Shown here one piece after another: positions 1-12,166 of a stretch of DNA of 64,000 nucleotides. Below the pieces are notes generated by a model that had not been told where the DNA came from, made no database searches, and saw nothing but the letters and a program-made list of their open reading frames with translations. The stretch's first letter is position 1, and each line of letters opens with the position of its first letter. Both the position numbers and the translations under genes were made by a program. The DNA comes from Ceratodon purpureus (taxonomy: Eukaryota; Streptophyta; Bryopsida; Pseudoditrichales; Ditrichaceae), in NCBI GenBank assembly GCA_014871385.1, contig CM026431.1, positions 11,809,594 through 11,873,593 on the forward strand, read 5' to 3'.

Positions 1-3000
1 CGGCGTCTCACCCGTATGGAAAGAGTATTCTGACAGGAACCTATTGGGGATGAGCACTGCCCAACCCGCATGCGTGACATCCCAATTCCGCCGGGATAGC
101 TCCTCTGCTCCCACCACCTCCCTGTGCAGAATCCCTTGTCCCCTCCCTCCTCCAACACCACTACCGCCTGCCAATGGCGTTGTCGCTGCCCAGTCAGGTT
201 CCTCGTATATATGTTCCTCAAACTCCAAGTTCCGCGTACCCATGCTATCGCAGGTCTGCTGTGACTCCGGGGCCTGGTGACATTGTAGCACATCCCAGAT
301 CGCTGCGTCTGCATCCTCCTGCTCTTGCAACTTGAAGTCCAATGTTCTCCTCGCCCGTGTTGTCACCCCCACCATGGCATTGGGCCTGATGACGCTCGGT
401 GGTCTCCAATGCTTGGGCTTCCTTCCCCTGCCTGCCTTGCCCTTGCCCTTCTCCTCCTTCGTTAGGCGCTTGCCGGTCCTCCCTGCCCAGATTTCCCACA
501 CACCCAGAGCATCCGCCACCCCCAGCCAAGAAGGTTAGTCGTTAATTCCCCATCCTTGAGAAACAGCTACTGAACAAATTACGCTAAGTCCAGAGGACAT
601 GGAGCAGAGAAAGAATAAACAAGCGAAATGAAAGCAATACCGCCCCAACAGTCGGCGAACTTAGCAAAGCAACACACTCCCCACTCCCTATCCCATGGAG
701 CCCACACTCTAAACCTCGCAAATTTACTTTGAATGAGTGAACAGAGGATGCAGCATTCACATGTGCAACATTAATTGCCAATTAGAACTACTCAATCCAC
801 AACATGCAAGACAATAGGGGGCACATAAAGCAAAACGATGAGAAGATTGATCCACAGTACATGATCCACACTAGTAGCGCCCACTGAACTGTCTATGAAA
901 GCAGAAGGTTGCTCTGACCTTTTTGCCTTTGCACCTCCTGCGGCTCCACCCGACCTGTTAGTTTTTCCACTCCTCCCGATGCTGGATCCCCTGCCCCGAG
1001 GTTCTCCACAGTGTCCACCACGACCTTCCGCTTCCTGCCCCCTCTCGGCTTTGATGCCGCCCTTGCTTTCTGGGCCTCCCCAGCCCCCTCCTCTTCATGA
1101 AGAACTCGCTTCTTCCCCCTTGGCTGGCGAGACTTGTCCTCCTTCGCCAACCCATCTTCATTCTGTACTCCGCCCTCTGCATTTTTTTTTTCTCCTCTGA
1201 TCGCCCGTGGCTTCCCCACGCTCACCTCTTCCCCTGCGGCTGAGGCCCCCATCGCCAGGGGTGCTGCATTCTCGCCCTTCTTCTTCCTCGGCTGCCTTGG
1301 CTTCTTCTCCCTTGCTGCTCCTTCCAATGCCCCCGCCCCTCCATCTCCCGTTTCCCCCGCCCCCAGGGGTGCTGCATTCTCGCCCTTCTTCTTCCTCGGC
1401 TGCCTTGGCTTCTTCTCCCTTGCTGCTCCTTCCAATGCCCCCGCCCCTCCATCTCCCGTTTCCCCCGCCCCCGGGGGTGCTGGATTCTCCCCCTTCTTCT
1501 TCCTCGGCTGCCTTGGCTTCTTCTCCCTCGCTGCTCCTCCCAATGCCCCCGCCCCTCCATCTCCCGTTTCCCCCGGCCCCGGGGGTGCTGGATTCTCCCC
1601 CTTCTTCTTCCTCGGCTGCCTTGGCTTCTTCTCCCTCGCTGCTCCTCCCAATGCCCCCGCCCCTCCATCTCCCGTTTCCCCCGCCCCCGGGGGTGCTGGA
1701 TTCTCCCCCTTCTTCTTCCTCGTCTGCCTTGGTTTTTTCTCCGTCGCTGCTCCTCCCAATGCCCCCGCTCCTTCCATTGCCAGCGCTCCTCCCAATGCCC
1801 CCGCTCCTTCCATCGCCAGCTGCTTCCTCGGCCGCCCCCGTCTTTTGGCAGTTGTCACCCCCTCCACTTCGGCACTCACCACCCCCTGCCTGATCTCCAC
1901 CCCCTGATAAACCACACAGCCCCAGAGTCCCCCACCCCCCACATCCAATCCCCATGAGCATCCACTTCGAACTTCAATATCAGCCACACTAAAGATACCA
2001 TGTGAGGGGAGATTCATCAACAACCCGAAAACATCAACAGCCCGAAAACACCAACACAGCACCTATGCTGACAATACGTAGAATAGTGCACAATCCTCTC
2101 TCGACATGTTCTGAAAATTCTGTGCATGTGCACTTGGTTCGAAGGATGGATCTCAGATAAGCTTTGCAGATTTCAGAAGCTCATACAGTGAAATCTCCAA
2201 GAAAAGGCATGTATTGGAGGCATATGCACTCTAACCATCCCAACCAAATTCAACTTTGAAACAACCTGCAAACTACAGTCCATCAAACACCCTCTAAACT
2301 GAACGACGACTGCAAATCCGTAGTCAAGCCCCAACATATGCAACAAACCATACAGAGTGCAAAAATGGTTGGGTACACATTCACAATCAATCCAAGAATT
2401 TCATCGAACAGCAATGTAGTGCTCATTAAAAGGAGCGCACTTTCAGAAGACACCGAAACCCTAATCCAACTTGGAGGCAGGTGAATCAACCCGGCCATGA
2501 GATAACCGAAACCCTACTTACCTGTTCCAGGAATAGAGTGACGCCCACCATGTCCTCGGTTACTCTGGCCATGGTGCAAGCTGGTGGAGCCGATGCTCCC
2601 ACGACCATGGACTCCGGTGATTGCACCAGTCTGGCCCTCGCCGCCTGCTTGATCCCCTGCTTGGCGATGGTCTCCATGGTCTCTGTAGAAGTGTGTCTTC
2701 AAAAGCGTGGACACGAAATCCGGGAATTTGTGTCTCTCCTTCCAACCAAGGAGTCTAGCAGCGTGCCGGTACCAGTAATACCGAAGTTGCTCGTCTTCTG
2801 TGAATTGCCCCCTGCGACTCCAGCTCCGTGGACGCGGCTCCACCAGCAACTCCTCTCGGCGCAACAGGGCAACAACCTTCGCCGCCGTTGTGACCGACCG
2901 CCCCTGCTCTCTCACCCAAAGTCGAAGCGCCTCTACGCCGTCTTCTCTCCCGGGAACCTCACCCTCAATCCGCGTGTCCTCTACATTCCCCATGAAGGAA

Positions 3001-3140
3001 CTCACAAACCAGCCTTGTAAATCCCTGTCGTTGGCCTCACGAACTTCAGATCTGTGTGTGAATCCCACACTCTCGATTTCTGGCCCCAACTCCAATAACT
3101 TCACCTCATTGAAGAATCCTCTTTCATCGCCAGCCGCCAT
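1..3140 (-). CDS. Hypothetical basic protein with AT-hook-like tandem repeats; partial at left edge
   Basis: Multi-exon minus-strand gene reconstructed from splice signals; I do not recognise the family. Exon pieces are about 3140-2522 (strong donor CAG/GTAAGT), 1903-919 (acceptor TTTATCAG) and 482 to about 12 (acceptor GGGCAG, with a GACTAAC branch-like site upstream). The middle exon begins in phase with the end of the first and contains GRPRK, the core of an AT-hook, then five copies of a 36-residue Lys/Arg-Pro repeat with cores like KKPRQPRKKKGE. The last exon joins in frame (phase 1) and stays open to the edge, with a possible donor GGGTGAGA near position 12. One problem: the first exon holds a 5' frame from ATG 3140 and a 3' frame from ATG 2677 that do not match. 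An unseen intron, a frameshift, or a true start at 2677 would explain this. A nuclear DNA-binding role is only suggested by the AT-hook-like composition. Confidence 0.5.
1250..1800 (-). repeat. 108-bp tandem repeat inside coding exon (about 5 units)
   Basis: The motif cttcttcttcctcgg recurs near 1277, 1385, 1493, 1601 and, with one change, 1709, a constant 108-bp step. That equals 36 residues, so every copy keeps the frame. The last units are shortened to a Met-Glu-Gly-Ala-Gly-Ala-Leu repeat. The array is GC-rich compared with the window average. Confidence 0.85.
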
Positions 3141-3299
3141 TTTCCACAATCACCCTCCCTACCGTCAATCACAAAGCTCCCAAATCGAATACAAAGCCTT
3201 CTCCCTAAACCCGAAAAGCTGTCTCTTGAAGTCGAAGGCCCTCCCCCTCGAGGATCCAATGTTTGAAGTGAACCTCGCTACAGTAGACTAGGCTAACTG

Positions 3300-4848
3300 C
3301 CATGTGACCTGTCGGGCCGGTCACTGAACCCATGATTAGAACGCGTCGCTGTCAGGCCCGTTACTGGGTATTTCGAGGCAATGGCTGATACAGTATCAGT
3401 CTGAATACACCTGAAACAAACTTCTGAGCTGTCCACAGGGCGTTCTTTATTTTTCTAATTTTTTAAAAAAATACATTCATGATCCTCACAACTATGTCCA
3501 CAATTCTTCTTTGATACCGATATGCAAATACGTTCAATAAGTGCCCTCAAAGTACTGAATTCAGCGACCCGCAGTCCATAGGAGCTTGCAACATCCTTTA
3601 GGGGTTAAGTGTCTCTAACACCGATTGGGCTGTTCAAAAGTTTCTTTTATTATTTGAAAGGTTGGAATGTGTCCAAAGGTCGCAACCGACATTGTGCTTG
3701 TTTTTTAACGCCCTGTAATTTATTACACTTGCCTGTTGGACAAGTCAGCAACCTCGGTTGCAAATTACTTGTTCACCTTCCTCCCTTAATGATTTTGTTT
3801 CTCCTAAAAAATGTTTTAACTTAGTGAGGTTTTCAAGGACAATTGAACGTGAGAACAAATTTTGGAGCTTGAAGAGAGATTCCTCTTCGGTGTGTTTTGC
3901 AATAATGGTATGTTTTTGTTAACTAAGTAACTCGACCCAATTTTGTGAAATATAATTCAACAGCAAATGTATTTTTATGAAATGAAATGAAGAGGTCATC
4001 ATTTTCTTGAAATTACATTGTAAGGTCAAGAAGATGAAGATTACTTTTAGGATATAAATTCAAATAAAAAATTTAGAGTCTTCCATATTTTTTTACATCA
4101 TCTACACATTCCTTTGGATTTTAAGATACAGCGATTTTAATACAATAATTACATGATATTGGTTCATTTAAATTAGGCAAGTGAATTCAAAAAAGAAGCC
4201 TACCGAAAATACTTGTACTCTAGTGGTACCATCGATTCGTTGACACAAGGTATTTCATTGCTTATTTAGGGTTTTGTGTGTGACCAATTTTTTGAAAAAT
4301 TAAAATTAAAATTAAAATCAATGGTCACCCATGAACTCTGAATATTCTAGCATCCTCGTCAACAAACACTCGCCATGATTTTACATTTTTTATCATTTTC
4401 TTTCAGCAATTAAACTGAAAAAATCATCAAAATAAGTTGTATCTTACAGTAATTTGCAACTTTTGTAATTGGTGATATTTCCAATTTACATAAATTTCTA
4501 TCCTTGTATTATAAAACATGCATGAGTTAAGGCCAGTTGCTAGTTCTGTGATTTAAGAATGACAAAATATATCATTATTATTAGATATTGTTGAACAAAA
4601 AATTCACAGAATTCTCAGTCTAGCTGACTGATTCTGCAGTATTAGTAATGCTCTATGAAACCCATGACAAACCAGACAATGCTCTTGAGTAAGCCACGTC
4701 CTTAATCATCAATTTAATCTTCAATGTTTATTACCAAATTAAAAACAATTCTGGAATGCATGGTCATATTAATTTCCGCAATATTTACATCAAACAATGT
4801 GAGTCACCCACTTGTCTAAGAACTACAAACTCACAATGCCGTGTTCAT
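3300..4848. other. AT-rich intergenic DNA, no gene seen
   Basis: No convincing coding segment. Positions 3596-3607 read CCTTTAGGGGTTAA, like the right end of the TTAA-flanked elements described below, but no matching left end was found nearby. Confidence 0.5.
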
Positions 4849-4959
4849 TAAATTGGCCAATCTTGATTATATTGCCTCTCAAATAGTATTATTTGAATTC
4901 ATTTTCTCTTTCTATTTGAATAGTGTGGCGGCCAATATAAACAAGATTGGCCAATTTAA
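4849..4959. mobile_element. Small inverted-repeat element (MITE-like), copy A
   Basis: The ends TAAATTGGCCAATCTTG and its near-complement (CAAGATTGGCCAATTTA at the right end) form a terminal inverted repeat around a loop rich in ATTTGAAT. A related sequence lies at 59,624-59,734 in the other orientation, sharing the end, the CCACACTATTCAAAT core and a GAGAGG(T)CAAT segment. Two separate copies with matching ends support a non-autonomous transposon. I could not settle the target-site duplication. Confidence 0.6.
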
Positions 4960-5233
4960 CAAATATGGCAATTCATGTAAATTTGTATTTTGGGGATTAT
5001 AATTAAAAGTATTTATCTTATTCTTATGTAAGGTATGACTAATGGAATGAGTCTAGAACAAGATGTGGCTTGTTCTGTATGTTGGTCTCTAAGTCCATTT
5101 ATTTTTATTAACTTCTTAATTTTTTTTTAAAATACTCATGTTTGCTTGTTTGCTTTTATTTGATTGAATTCATTTTAAATTATAAGGCACCCCAAGGATA
5201 CCCACTCAGCCTGTTTGAATGTATACATTTTTT

Positions 5234-5805
5234 ATGACAAATTTTGCAAAATCTAACAGATTCATTCGCAAAGCATTGGGAGGTCCTACTAAAGCAGAGT
5301 ATGACCAATTGAAGAAGGAGAAAGATGAATTACAAACCAAATTTGATGTCCTCCTAAAACAACACGCAGAGGCTTGTGAACAGGTATAACTTAACACCAG
5401 TTTGGCTTCATGAGTAATGAACAATTATTTTTTAGATTTTTTCAAGGTCATAGTTGGACAAGTTCCAAATAAATCCATGTTGGTAATTATGACACTATGA
5501 ACTACCCAAAAAATTGAACTTAGCAAGCATGCATATTTACTAATTGGAATTTCATTTGTATCTACATGAATTGCATTTAGAGATAGTTCTAAGATTTTAA
5601 TGGATCACAATTGAGTGTTAAACATTAACAATTTAAGTTAATTTTTGAGAAAATATTATTATACCTTGAACTGTGTTTGATTGAAAATTTGAAACAGCTC
5701 CAACTTCTAGCACCCCTGGATGAGAACTCATTGGAGGCAAAACTACCTTCACCAACAAGTAGGTCAAGCCAAAGAGCCAGCAAAAAGGGCAGTCTTAAAA
5801 AATAA
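5234..5805 (+). CDS. Small two-exon coiled-coil protein, 85 aa, unknown function
   Basis: Exon 1 is 5234-5383 (ATG, 50 codons) ending CAG/GTATAA; exon 2 is 5698-5805 (acceptor GAAACAG) ending in TAA. Both junctions are phase 0, and the joined frame gives 85 residues. Residues about 18-50 are rich in Lys, Glu, Leu and Gln, with a heptad-like run containing YDQLKKEKDELQTKF. The C-terminus is basic and Ser/Lys-rich (SRSSQRASKKG). I do not recognise a family. It could be a real small gene, or the 3' end of a larger or captured gene whose start is coincidental. Surroundings are AT-rich with no partner gene. Confidence 0.5.
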
Positions 5806-7772
5806 TCAGCCTGATTACCATGGAGCATCTCCACCATGTTGTTCTAAGAAGCTAGTTCTGTGCATTAAGGCTTTATTTACACTTTTTATCTGATTTTTGA
5901 ATTTGGTATGTGTGTAAATTTTTAGAGGAATACCTTATGTAGAAAAAATATATAAGGGTATTTAGGATTTCCAATCCCATGAACTAATAGAATGTTTTCA
6001 AAGAATGAAAAGCTTATTTTTTATATTTTAGTTTGTCCACTTTTTTGTTTCAAAATATGTCCCATTTTCATGAAGGAATTCCTTGAGAATTGGTTGAAAG
6101 TATTACAAATAAATATGGTTTTTTAAGTTATACAAATTTAAGTAAATGACAAAAATCTCAATATTTTTATTTGACATCATGCAAAAGTATATTTTACTCT
6201 AGTGATTTTGATTCCAATGTCAAATACAAAGTACTTTAGTGGACAATCATCATTTGACATCTACAATTTTTTTTTTTGTGATTGTTTGTGAAAATTAAAT
6301 ATTGACTATAAATCAAAGTAAATTGATATCATTGATTATAATCTAAAACTTTCCTTGTTACACAATTATACAACATTAAAAGAACTACATTATCCATCTC
6401 TTACATTTTTAACTTGGTGAATTCAAAATATAACATGTTGAATAAGATAAAGGAAACTTTTATACCTTTCAAGCTCAATCATTAACAATTAAAGGCAAAG
6501 ACTAACAACTTTTTTGTAATACTAGATGATTTTACAAGCCTTTTTAGATATATTCTATTAGCACTAGTCTTAGTCTTAGATATAATGAAAAAAACATCAT
6601 ATGGTATATTGAAAAGAAAAGAATAAACACAATTTACAATCATGTTTTATAATTAATTTAGAAATAGAAGATTCATATTTCCTATTGAATTTGATTGTAA
6701 AAAGTCATAACAATATTTTTCAAAATTTTATTCAGATGTGTTTGTAATACAATACTTGGATATCATAATTTCCAAATGTTTGTAGTGTGCAAATCCATGA
6801 CATCATCTTTACAAGGCCATTTAAATTTGAACAAAATTATTGCATATTCACTTAAATCAATGGAACTTTACTTTTTCATTATTTTGAATACTATTGCATT
6901 TATTAGATCACTAAACCAAATTGAACTCTAGGATTGAATAGGATAATAACCATCTATAACATGAATCTGAAATAATTCCATCCAAACACATAAAGGAAGT
7001 TACTTATTCCATCCAATCACATAAAGGAGGTTGCTTGAAACTCCGAAATGTCATTCCTACAACCTAATTTTGCTCACATCCCAAACATCAGAATTGGGTT
7101 GGTAGCAAAGGAAGTTTGTGTGGAGGCTGATGAGTGTTCAACATCAAGTAATGCTCCATAATTTTCTCATTACTTAGAAAGTACTCAACAATCTGCCACT
7201 TTAAAGAGAAATGCCTGGTTTTATCACATTATTTTTTATTCCAGAAATGCTCTGTTTACAGTAACAAATCTAACCAGTTTGTGCAACTTCCTGTACAAGT
7301 TATGCATAGCAAACTTTGTTATAAGTACTGTAGTGCGGGTACCATAGTCTTTGACCCATCATAGACTCCTCTGTACTTCACATGGACATTTTTCTGAATT
7401 TGGGTAGTTGCTTTATTTAGGAACTCCACTAATAACCGTACCCTTCTGAATTATTCATGCTATGAGGTTGAACAATTTGAACATTACGGTGCATGATTTC
7501 TAGTTTCAGAGGCATATGGACTATATTCTGAGTATCGGGCTATAGTCTTGCATGGTTGGGAAACTTTTTTAATTTGATTTTTGATTTAATTTATGTCACT
7601 GGGAGGAGGGGGGTGTTTGGAAACGTGTTATGGTTTTGAAGCTGAATTTGGGGGTGGATTGCTGGAGGCGTTCCATAGGACATACCTGAATCAATTAGCA
7701 TGTGTATGTTGACTCCGTGTAACAAACCTGAGAACCCGGATGCCGGAGGCTGCTGTTGTCACTCCACTAAGT
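5806..7772. other. AT-rich intergenic DNA, no gene seen
   Basis: Long AT-rich stretch with frequent stops in all frames; I see no splice-bounded coding segment and no structured RNA. A short duplicated phrase, tccatccaa(a/t)cacataaagga, occurs near 6978 and 7010. Confidence 0.5.
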
Positions 7773-7774
7773 TA

Positions 7775-7980
7775 GGATGCTGCAAAACCGTACACAATGA
7801 AAAACTGTAAACATGTAGCATATGTGTTCATTCTAGGGTAGAAATGTAGTCCTGCATTATATGTCTTATTTTCTGTGACCTAAAAAATAAGTCATGTACT
7901 AGGGAGCTACATTATCAACCTGAAATGAACATACATTATGGATGTTTACGGTTTTCCGCCTCTACGCTTTTGCAGCATCC
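7775..7980. mobile_element. TA-flanked MITE, 206 bp
   Basis: The left end GGATGCTGCAAAACCGTA and the right end (reverse complement GGATGCTGCAAAAGCGTA) match over about 18 bp. A weaker inverted match extends to roughly 57 bp on each side, including TGTTCATT. Both ends are flanked by TA (7773-7774 and 7981-7982), as expected for Tc1/mariner-type (Stowaway-like) insertion. No coding capacity. Confidence 0.65.
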
Positions 7981-7982
7981 TA

Positions 7983-9144
7983 CTTTATGCAGTTTACGTT
8001 TCGTGATTTTGCTTCAAATCCGAAGTGTAACTTATCCATCTAGACGAACATAGTAAGTTTATTACTGCGGTGGTTAGTTTACAACAATCTCATCAAAAAC
8101 AGCACGAACTGCTAAACTGGCTCCGTGGTGTGAAGATGAGTGATATCATCTTCTAGAATAATGCTTCACTTTGTCACCCATGAACTTCCCTGTTTTCAAA
8201 TGATAGCATGTGCATATTCAATGAATCAGTAGAGAACTTTGAACCCAACTTCATGCAGGGCTTTCTGATTGGCACCATGATACAGTACGACATTTTCTTA
8301 AAACACTCTTAAAATAAATATTAGAATCAAGAGGTAAGTTGATTCTTCACACAACATGGCGCTGCAGAAACTTACTCAGAAATAAAAATTTAAAAATTTA
8401 AGAAAAAAATGACAATGAAAATAGCAGTGCTATTTCAGAGAAATCAAAGTGTAAAATGCCCATATACATTAGGTAAGTTAGGAACTTCATGAGACAACAG
8501 TATGACTGTTTGGACTTCAAGTTCGGAAACAACAGAGCTGCGCAAATTTGCAGCATGGATGGATCATGGAACTTCGGGCACTGGTTCGATTTCCAAGGAA
8601 ATGAATACAAACTCTGAATGATGTCACCGTCCTGTGGGTAATTAGAGTCTAACTCTTGTGTGTGGGCATTGGACAATGGGCACTGGACACATTTTTGAAA
8701 AATCATAATGGCATCACAAGTATCATCCCATTGAAGTACAGATTTGAACTCTTGGGTCTAGGTTAAATAAATGAAGTGTGGAAGTTATGGTTTTTGCAGT
8801 AAGTTGGCAGATGTCACAATCATCCCTAAATGATATAATCTATTAGGTGGTGGTTATATTGAATAATGCATCCGTTTCCTGGCCCTAGAGCTTGTTCCAC
8901 CTCAACAATAATTTGATGATTACTGGCAACATGATTTTAACTCATATTGAACTGTTGTAAGTTATCATATTGTGCTCATTTGATTAAATTACTTTCAAGA
9001 AGTAGTTAAGCTATGAGGGAAAATTTCTTAGGCAAGTGAGTTCAAATTGTATTCTAATATATTAAATTTGGACTAAAATTAGACTTATCACTTTTCCCTT
9101 TTTTTTGCTTCAAATAATATTTATGTATCTTTATCATGTGACCT
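7983..9144. other. Intergenic DNA, no gene seen
   Basis: Mixed-composition sequence. The longest open frame is on the minus strand at 8706-8398, with neither codon bias nor a recognisable motif. I call nothing here. Confidence 0.4.
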
Positions 9145-9148
9145 TTAA

Positions 9149-10077
9149 CCCCTAAGTGCCCAAGCATTTTTTGGGTCTGAAAACCTCCAAAACAGTGATT
9201 TTTGACCACTTTGAAGAAACGACAATTTGAATCAAACACATTTGCTTTATTTAGACATCCAGCCGTAAGATCTTTCACTAAACCTTCTTCAAAAGTACTG
9301 ATAAAATTTTCAGCCGTTGGATGTTTACCATCTTAGAGATTATAATATTCAAAGTTGCAGCAAAATGTTTTTTGGGCATTGGCTGAGTGACATAGTCAAA
9401 ATGGTGCAAAGGGAGAGTTGAAGATTGTTACCCCAAACATTTTGCCCATATTTGTTTCCATGTAGGTAATCAAGTTGAGTACCTCCATGGAAAATTTGAG
9501 AGACTAATTCCTTTTTTTGGCTCTCATAAAAATTGTTTTCTAGAAGCAGGTCTGAAAATGTTGATATAGTAAAACATGCATGACGTCACATATATTTGGT
9601 TTTAGAAAAATCTGAACGGTGATTAGGTGCAGTTATAAGTTTTTGATTTTTGAGCGAAATTATTTTTAAAAAATTCCAAAATCTCAAATTTTGACGAATT
9701 TTGAAAGAAGTAATTCAAAAATTACTGAAAATATTGAAGCTTGTCTTTGTAATTTTTAGAGGCTGCCCTTGTAAAATTGGTGTATTTTTTGACTTGGGTC
9801 TCTTTAGAATTTGAGTGGTGGTATGGTTATGAACATATTCCAAGAATTGTTTTTTAAAAAAAGCCTAATTTTAAGCTGCCCGTTTTGGACTTGAAACCTA
9901 AAATTTCTAGATGAAGGTCTTAAAATTGGAATTTGGCTTTGCAAATTTTACCACATACACTTTGCAGTAGAAGGAGCATCCAGTAAAAATTTTAGGCTAA
10001 AATATCAATTTTAACCCCTTTATCTAGACTGACCGAAACAGCAAAAAGCCGTTTTGGCTTTCCTGGGCACTTAGGGG
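9149..10077. mobile_element. TTAA-flanked inverted-repeat element, 929 bp (piggyBac-like ends)
   Basis: The left end reads TTAA then CCCCTAAGTGCCCA; the right end reads TGGGCACTTAGGGG then TTAA, a perfect 14-bp inverted repeat bordered on both sides by TTAA (9145-9148 and 10078-10081). TTAA target duplication with C-rich ends is typical of piggyBac elements, but the TTAA could simply be part of an 18-bp repeat of another superfamily. The interior is AT-rich with no transposase. A relative with similar ends and shared internal phrases lies at 35,739-36,598. Confidence 0.65.
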
Positions 10078-10549
10078 TTAATTAGATTCAGTAATCATTA
10101 TTAAATTTTAAAATAATTTTACATGAACATTTTAAGGAAAAACTAATTATATATATTTAGAAAAAAGTAGGAAATCCATCTTATGTTGGTGTTTAAACTA
10201 GGCTAAATTTTGTGACCAATTACAAAGATTTACAAAATCTAATGCTTAATATTATATGAGTTGCAAACTTTTTTTTTGTTTGAAATTTTTTTTTAAGTCA
10301 CAAAAATTTTATTTGGAATAAAAATTTATTTCAACAAAATGATTCAAAACTTGGTTAAAAAGCATTGTCACATGTTATATGGTCAAATGGTGTATAAGAT
10401 GGTAAATTTGAAAATGGAATAAGGTCCTTATGCAATAAGTCACAAAAATCATTTATCATTTAAATTGACTTGACACAAGAAGATGTACATATGAAATAGG
10501 CAAAGTTGCTTTGAAGGGCGGTTAAGACTACAAATTTCTATAGTTACTT

Positions 10550-11290
10550 TTTTAAAAAATGTAATTTTTTAAAGCCCTTGGGCATCTCATTAAGTGTAAA
10601 TCAAACTTGGATTGGGAGAAATGACTATGTATACAAAAATGGGCGTGCTTATTTATGAAGAATTGCCTAAAAAGGATAGTTTTCAAGCATTGGCCTCATA
10701 CCAAAAATATTATTTTAAAATCTTAAAACAACATTAGATGCCCACCTTTCCTTTGTTTTGCAATGAGAGAAGCATTTTTTATTCTTCTACCACACAATCA
10801 AGGGGACATTTTAATATTATCCTCCGTGCTTGTTTTTATTTTTACTTTAATTTTGGACATAGAACAAATTTCATTGCAAAGAATTTAAAGTACAACCTTC
10901 ATCAGACAAATGTCCAGGGCGACTGACTTCTTCTGACCGCTAAACCATGTAAAAGGGGAAACATCACAACTATTTAGGAATTATACCACCTGGAGGGATT
11001 AATTTCCATATGACTGTAAGACATGTTCTATGTCCAAATATATGTCTATTGAGTTGTTTAGAATCAAATGCCATAAGTGTACTCTGAATCTCTGCTTCTA
11101 ACTCTGCTCTATTAAATGCTTTCAGCGTGCGTCTCCAGTCAATCCTCCCATAATCCAACATTGATTCCCAAATGAATTGCTTGACTTGAATGGATCCAAA
11201 CTCGTTTTTTAGGCCTTTTGAAGATCTCAACTTCTATGGTCAATTCCTGGACGAGTTGATTGAACCAATTACTGTACTGATTTTGAAGTT
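10550..11290. repeat. Dispersed repeat, copy 1, with a protein-like remnant on the minus strand
   Basis: Several phrases recur in the same order at 41,650-42,025: aaagcccttgggc, aaacttggatt/ggg, ttttgttttgcaa, cacacaatcaagggg-like text, and a final ccaggatgagttgatgga-like segment (here cctggacgagttgattgaa). Inside, minus 11,230-10,970 stays open for 86 codons starting with TTG, not ATG, and reads like real protein (for example YGRIDWRRTLKAFNRAELE). It may be a decayed exon of a transposon or host gene. I do not recognise the family. Confidence 0.45.
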
Positions 11291-11934
11291 GCATGGTATA
11301 ACTTATTGGTCAATAATGGCAACTGCCGTTGAGTAAGCCATAAGGATCAATCATCATTTACTTGATTTGATACAAAAGACATAAATAAGAAATAGTCAAA
11401 GCTGCTTTCAACAAGCCAAGAAGAATCAATTCTGATCATTTAAAGTGATTTGATACAAAATGATAATTATGAAATAGACAAAGCTCTTTGAGAAATACTT
11501 GAGAAGAATCTATATTTATGTGAGTTCATTAGATGCAATGTGAATTGGATCTTCAATCAAATCCTATTGATGATGTAAGTTTGCAGCACCAATAATCATC
11601 TAATTTTAGAGGTACACAAACTGTCACAGAAGATACCACATCCTGCATGGCTGAGTGGCTACATCATTCTAACTAATTCTATCATTGTTTTGGTAGCTTT
11701 CTACTTTCACTTCTTAGAAGCGCCTATTATGTATTACTTACTTGAATTATAGTTTTAAGACCTTTGAAAATTCACAAAGAATTCAATACAATTTCAAATT
11801 TTTTGATTATTTTTTAGGCCCATGTTCTCTATGATTGCTTGGCCTTTTGTGTATTTTTCTCATACCAAATATACCACATAACCAAGAGAAAGACTCCTAA
11901 AGTGGCCATTTCTTCCATTGCTACATTAGCCGAC

Positions 11935-12158
11935 CACTGTCCGGGAAGAGCCGGCGGTTAGTTACAAGGCTACCGGATGGATTTTGGAAATAGTTGGTAG
12001 ATTTTTAAGGATAGAGGCAAATCACCGGATTAAATGATAGAAAATAATTATATTTAGTATTCATAGACATGATATACCGGGTATAATCTAAAAAAACCGG
12101 CTGCTTTTTGAAAATAGAGGACATAGGCTGGTTGGCTCAGAAACCTTCCCGAACAGTG
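11935..12158. mobile_element. hAT-like MITE, 224 bp, with 8-bp target-site duplication
   Basis: The ends are CACTGTCCGGGAAG (left) and CTTCCCGAACAGTG (right), inverted copies with one mismatch. The same 8 bp, TAGCCGAC, stands immediately outside both ends (11,927-11,934 and 12,159-12,166). Inverted repeats starting CA..G with an 8-bp duplication are the mark of hAT-superfamily insertions. No coding capacity. The intact duplication suggests a fairly recent insertion. Confidence 0.8.
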
Positions 12159-12166
12159 TAGCCGAC

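Noticed and set aside
1134-1907. Long plus-strand open frames (Pro/Leu/Ser-rich repeats) opposite the AT-hook exon
   Set aside because: They are reverse readings of the 108-bp GC-rich repeat. The minus frame has basic AT-hook-like content and in-phase splice sites; the plus frames do not.
9054-10080. The 17-bp or 64-bp arrays, or the TTAA element, as a CRISPR array
   Set aside because: No constant repeats with unique spacers are present. The arrays are contiguous units and the genome is eukaryotic.
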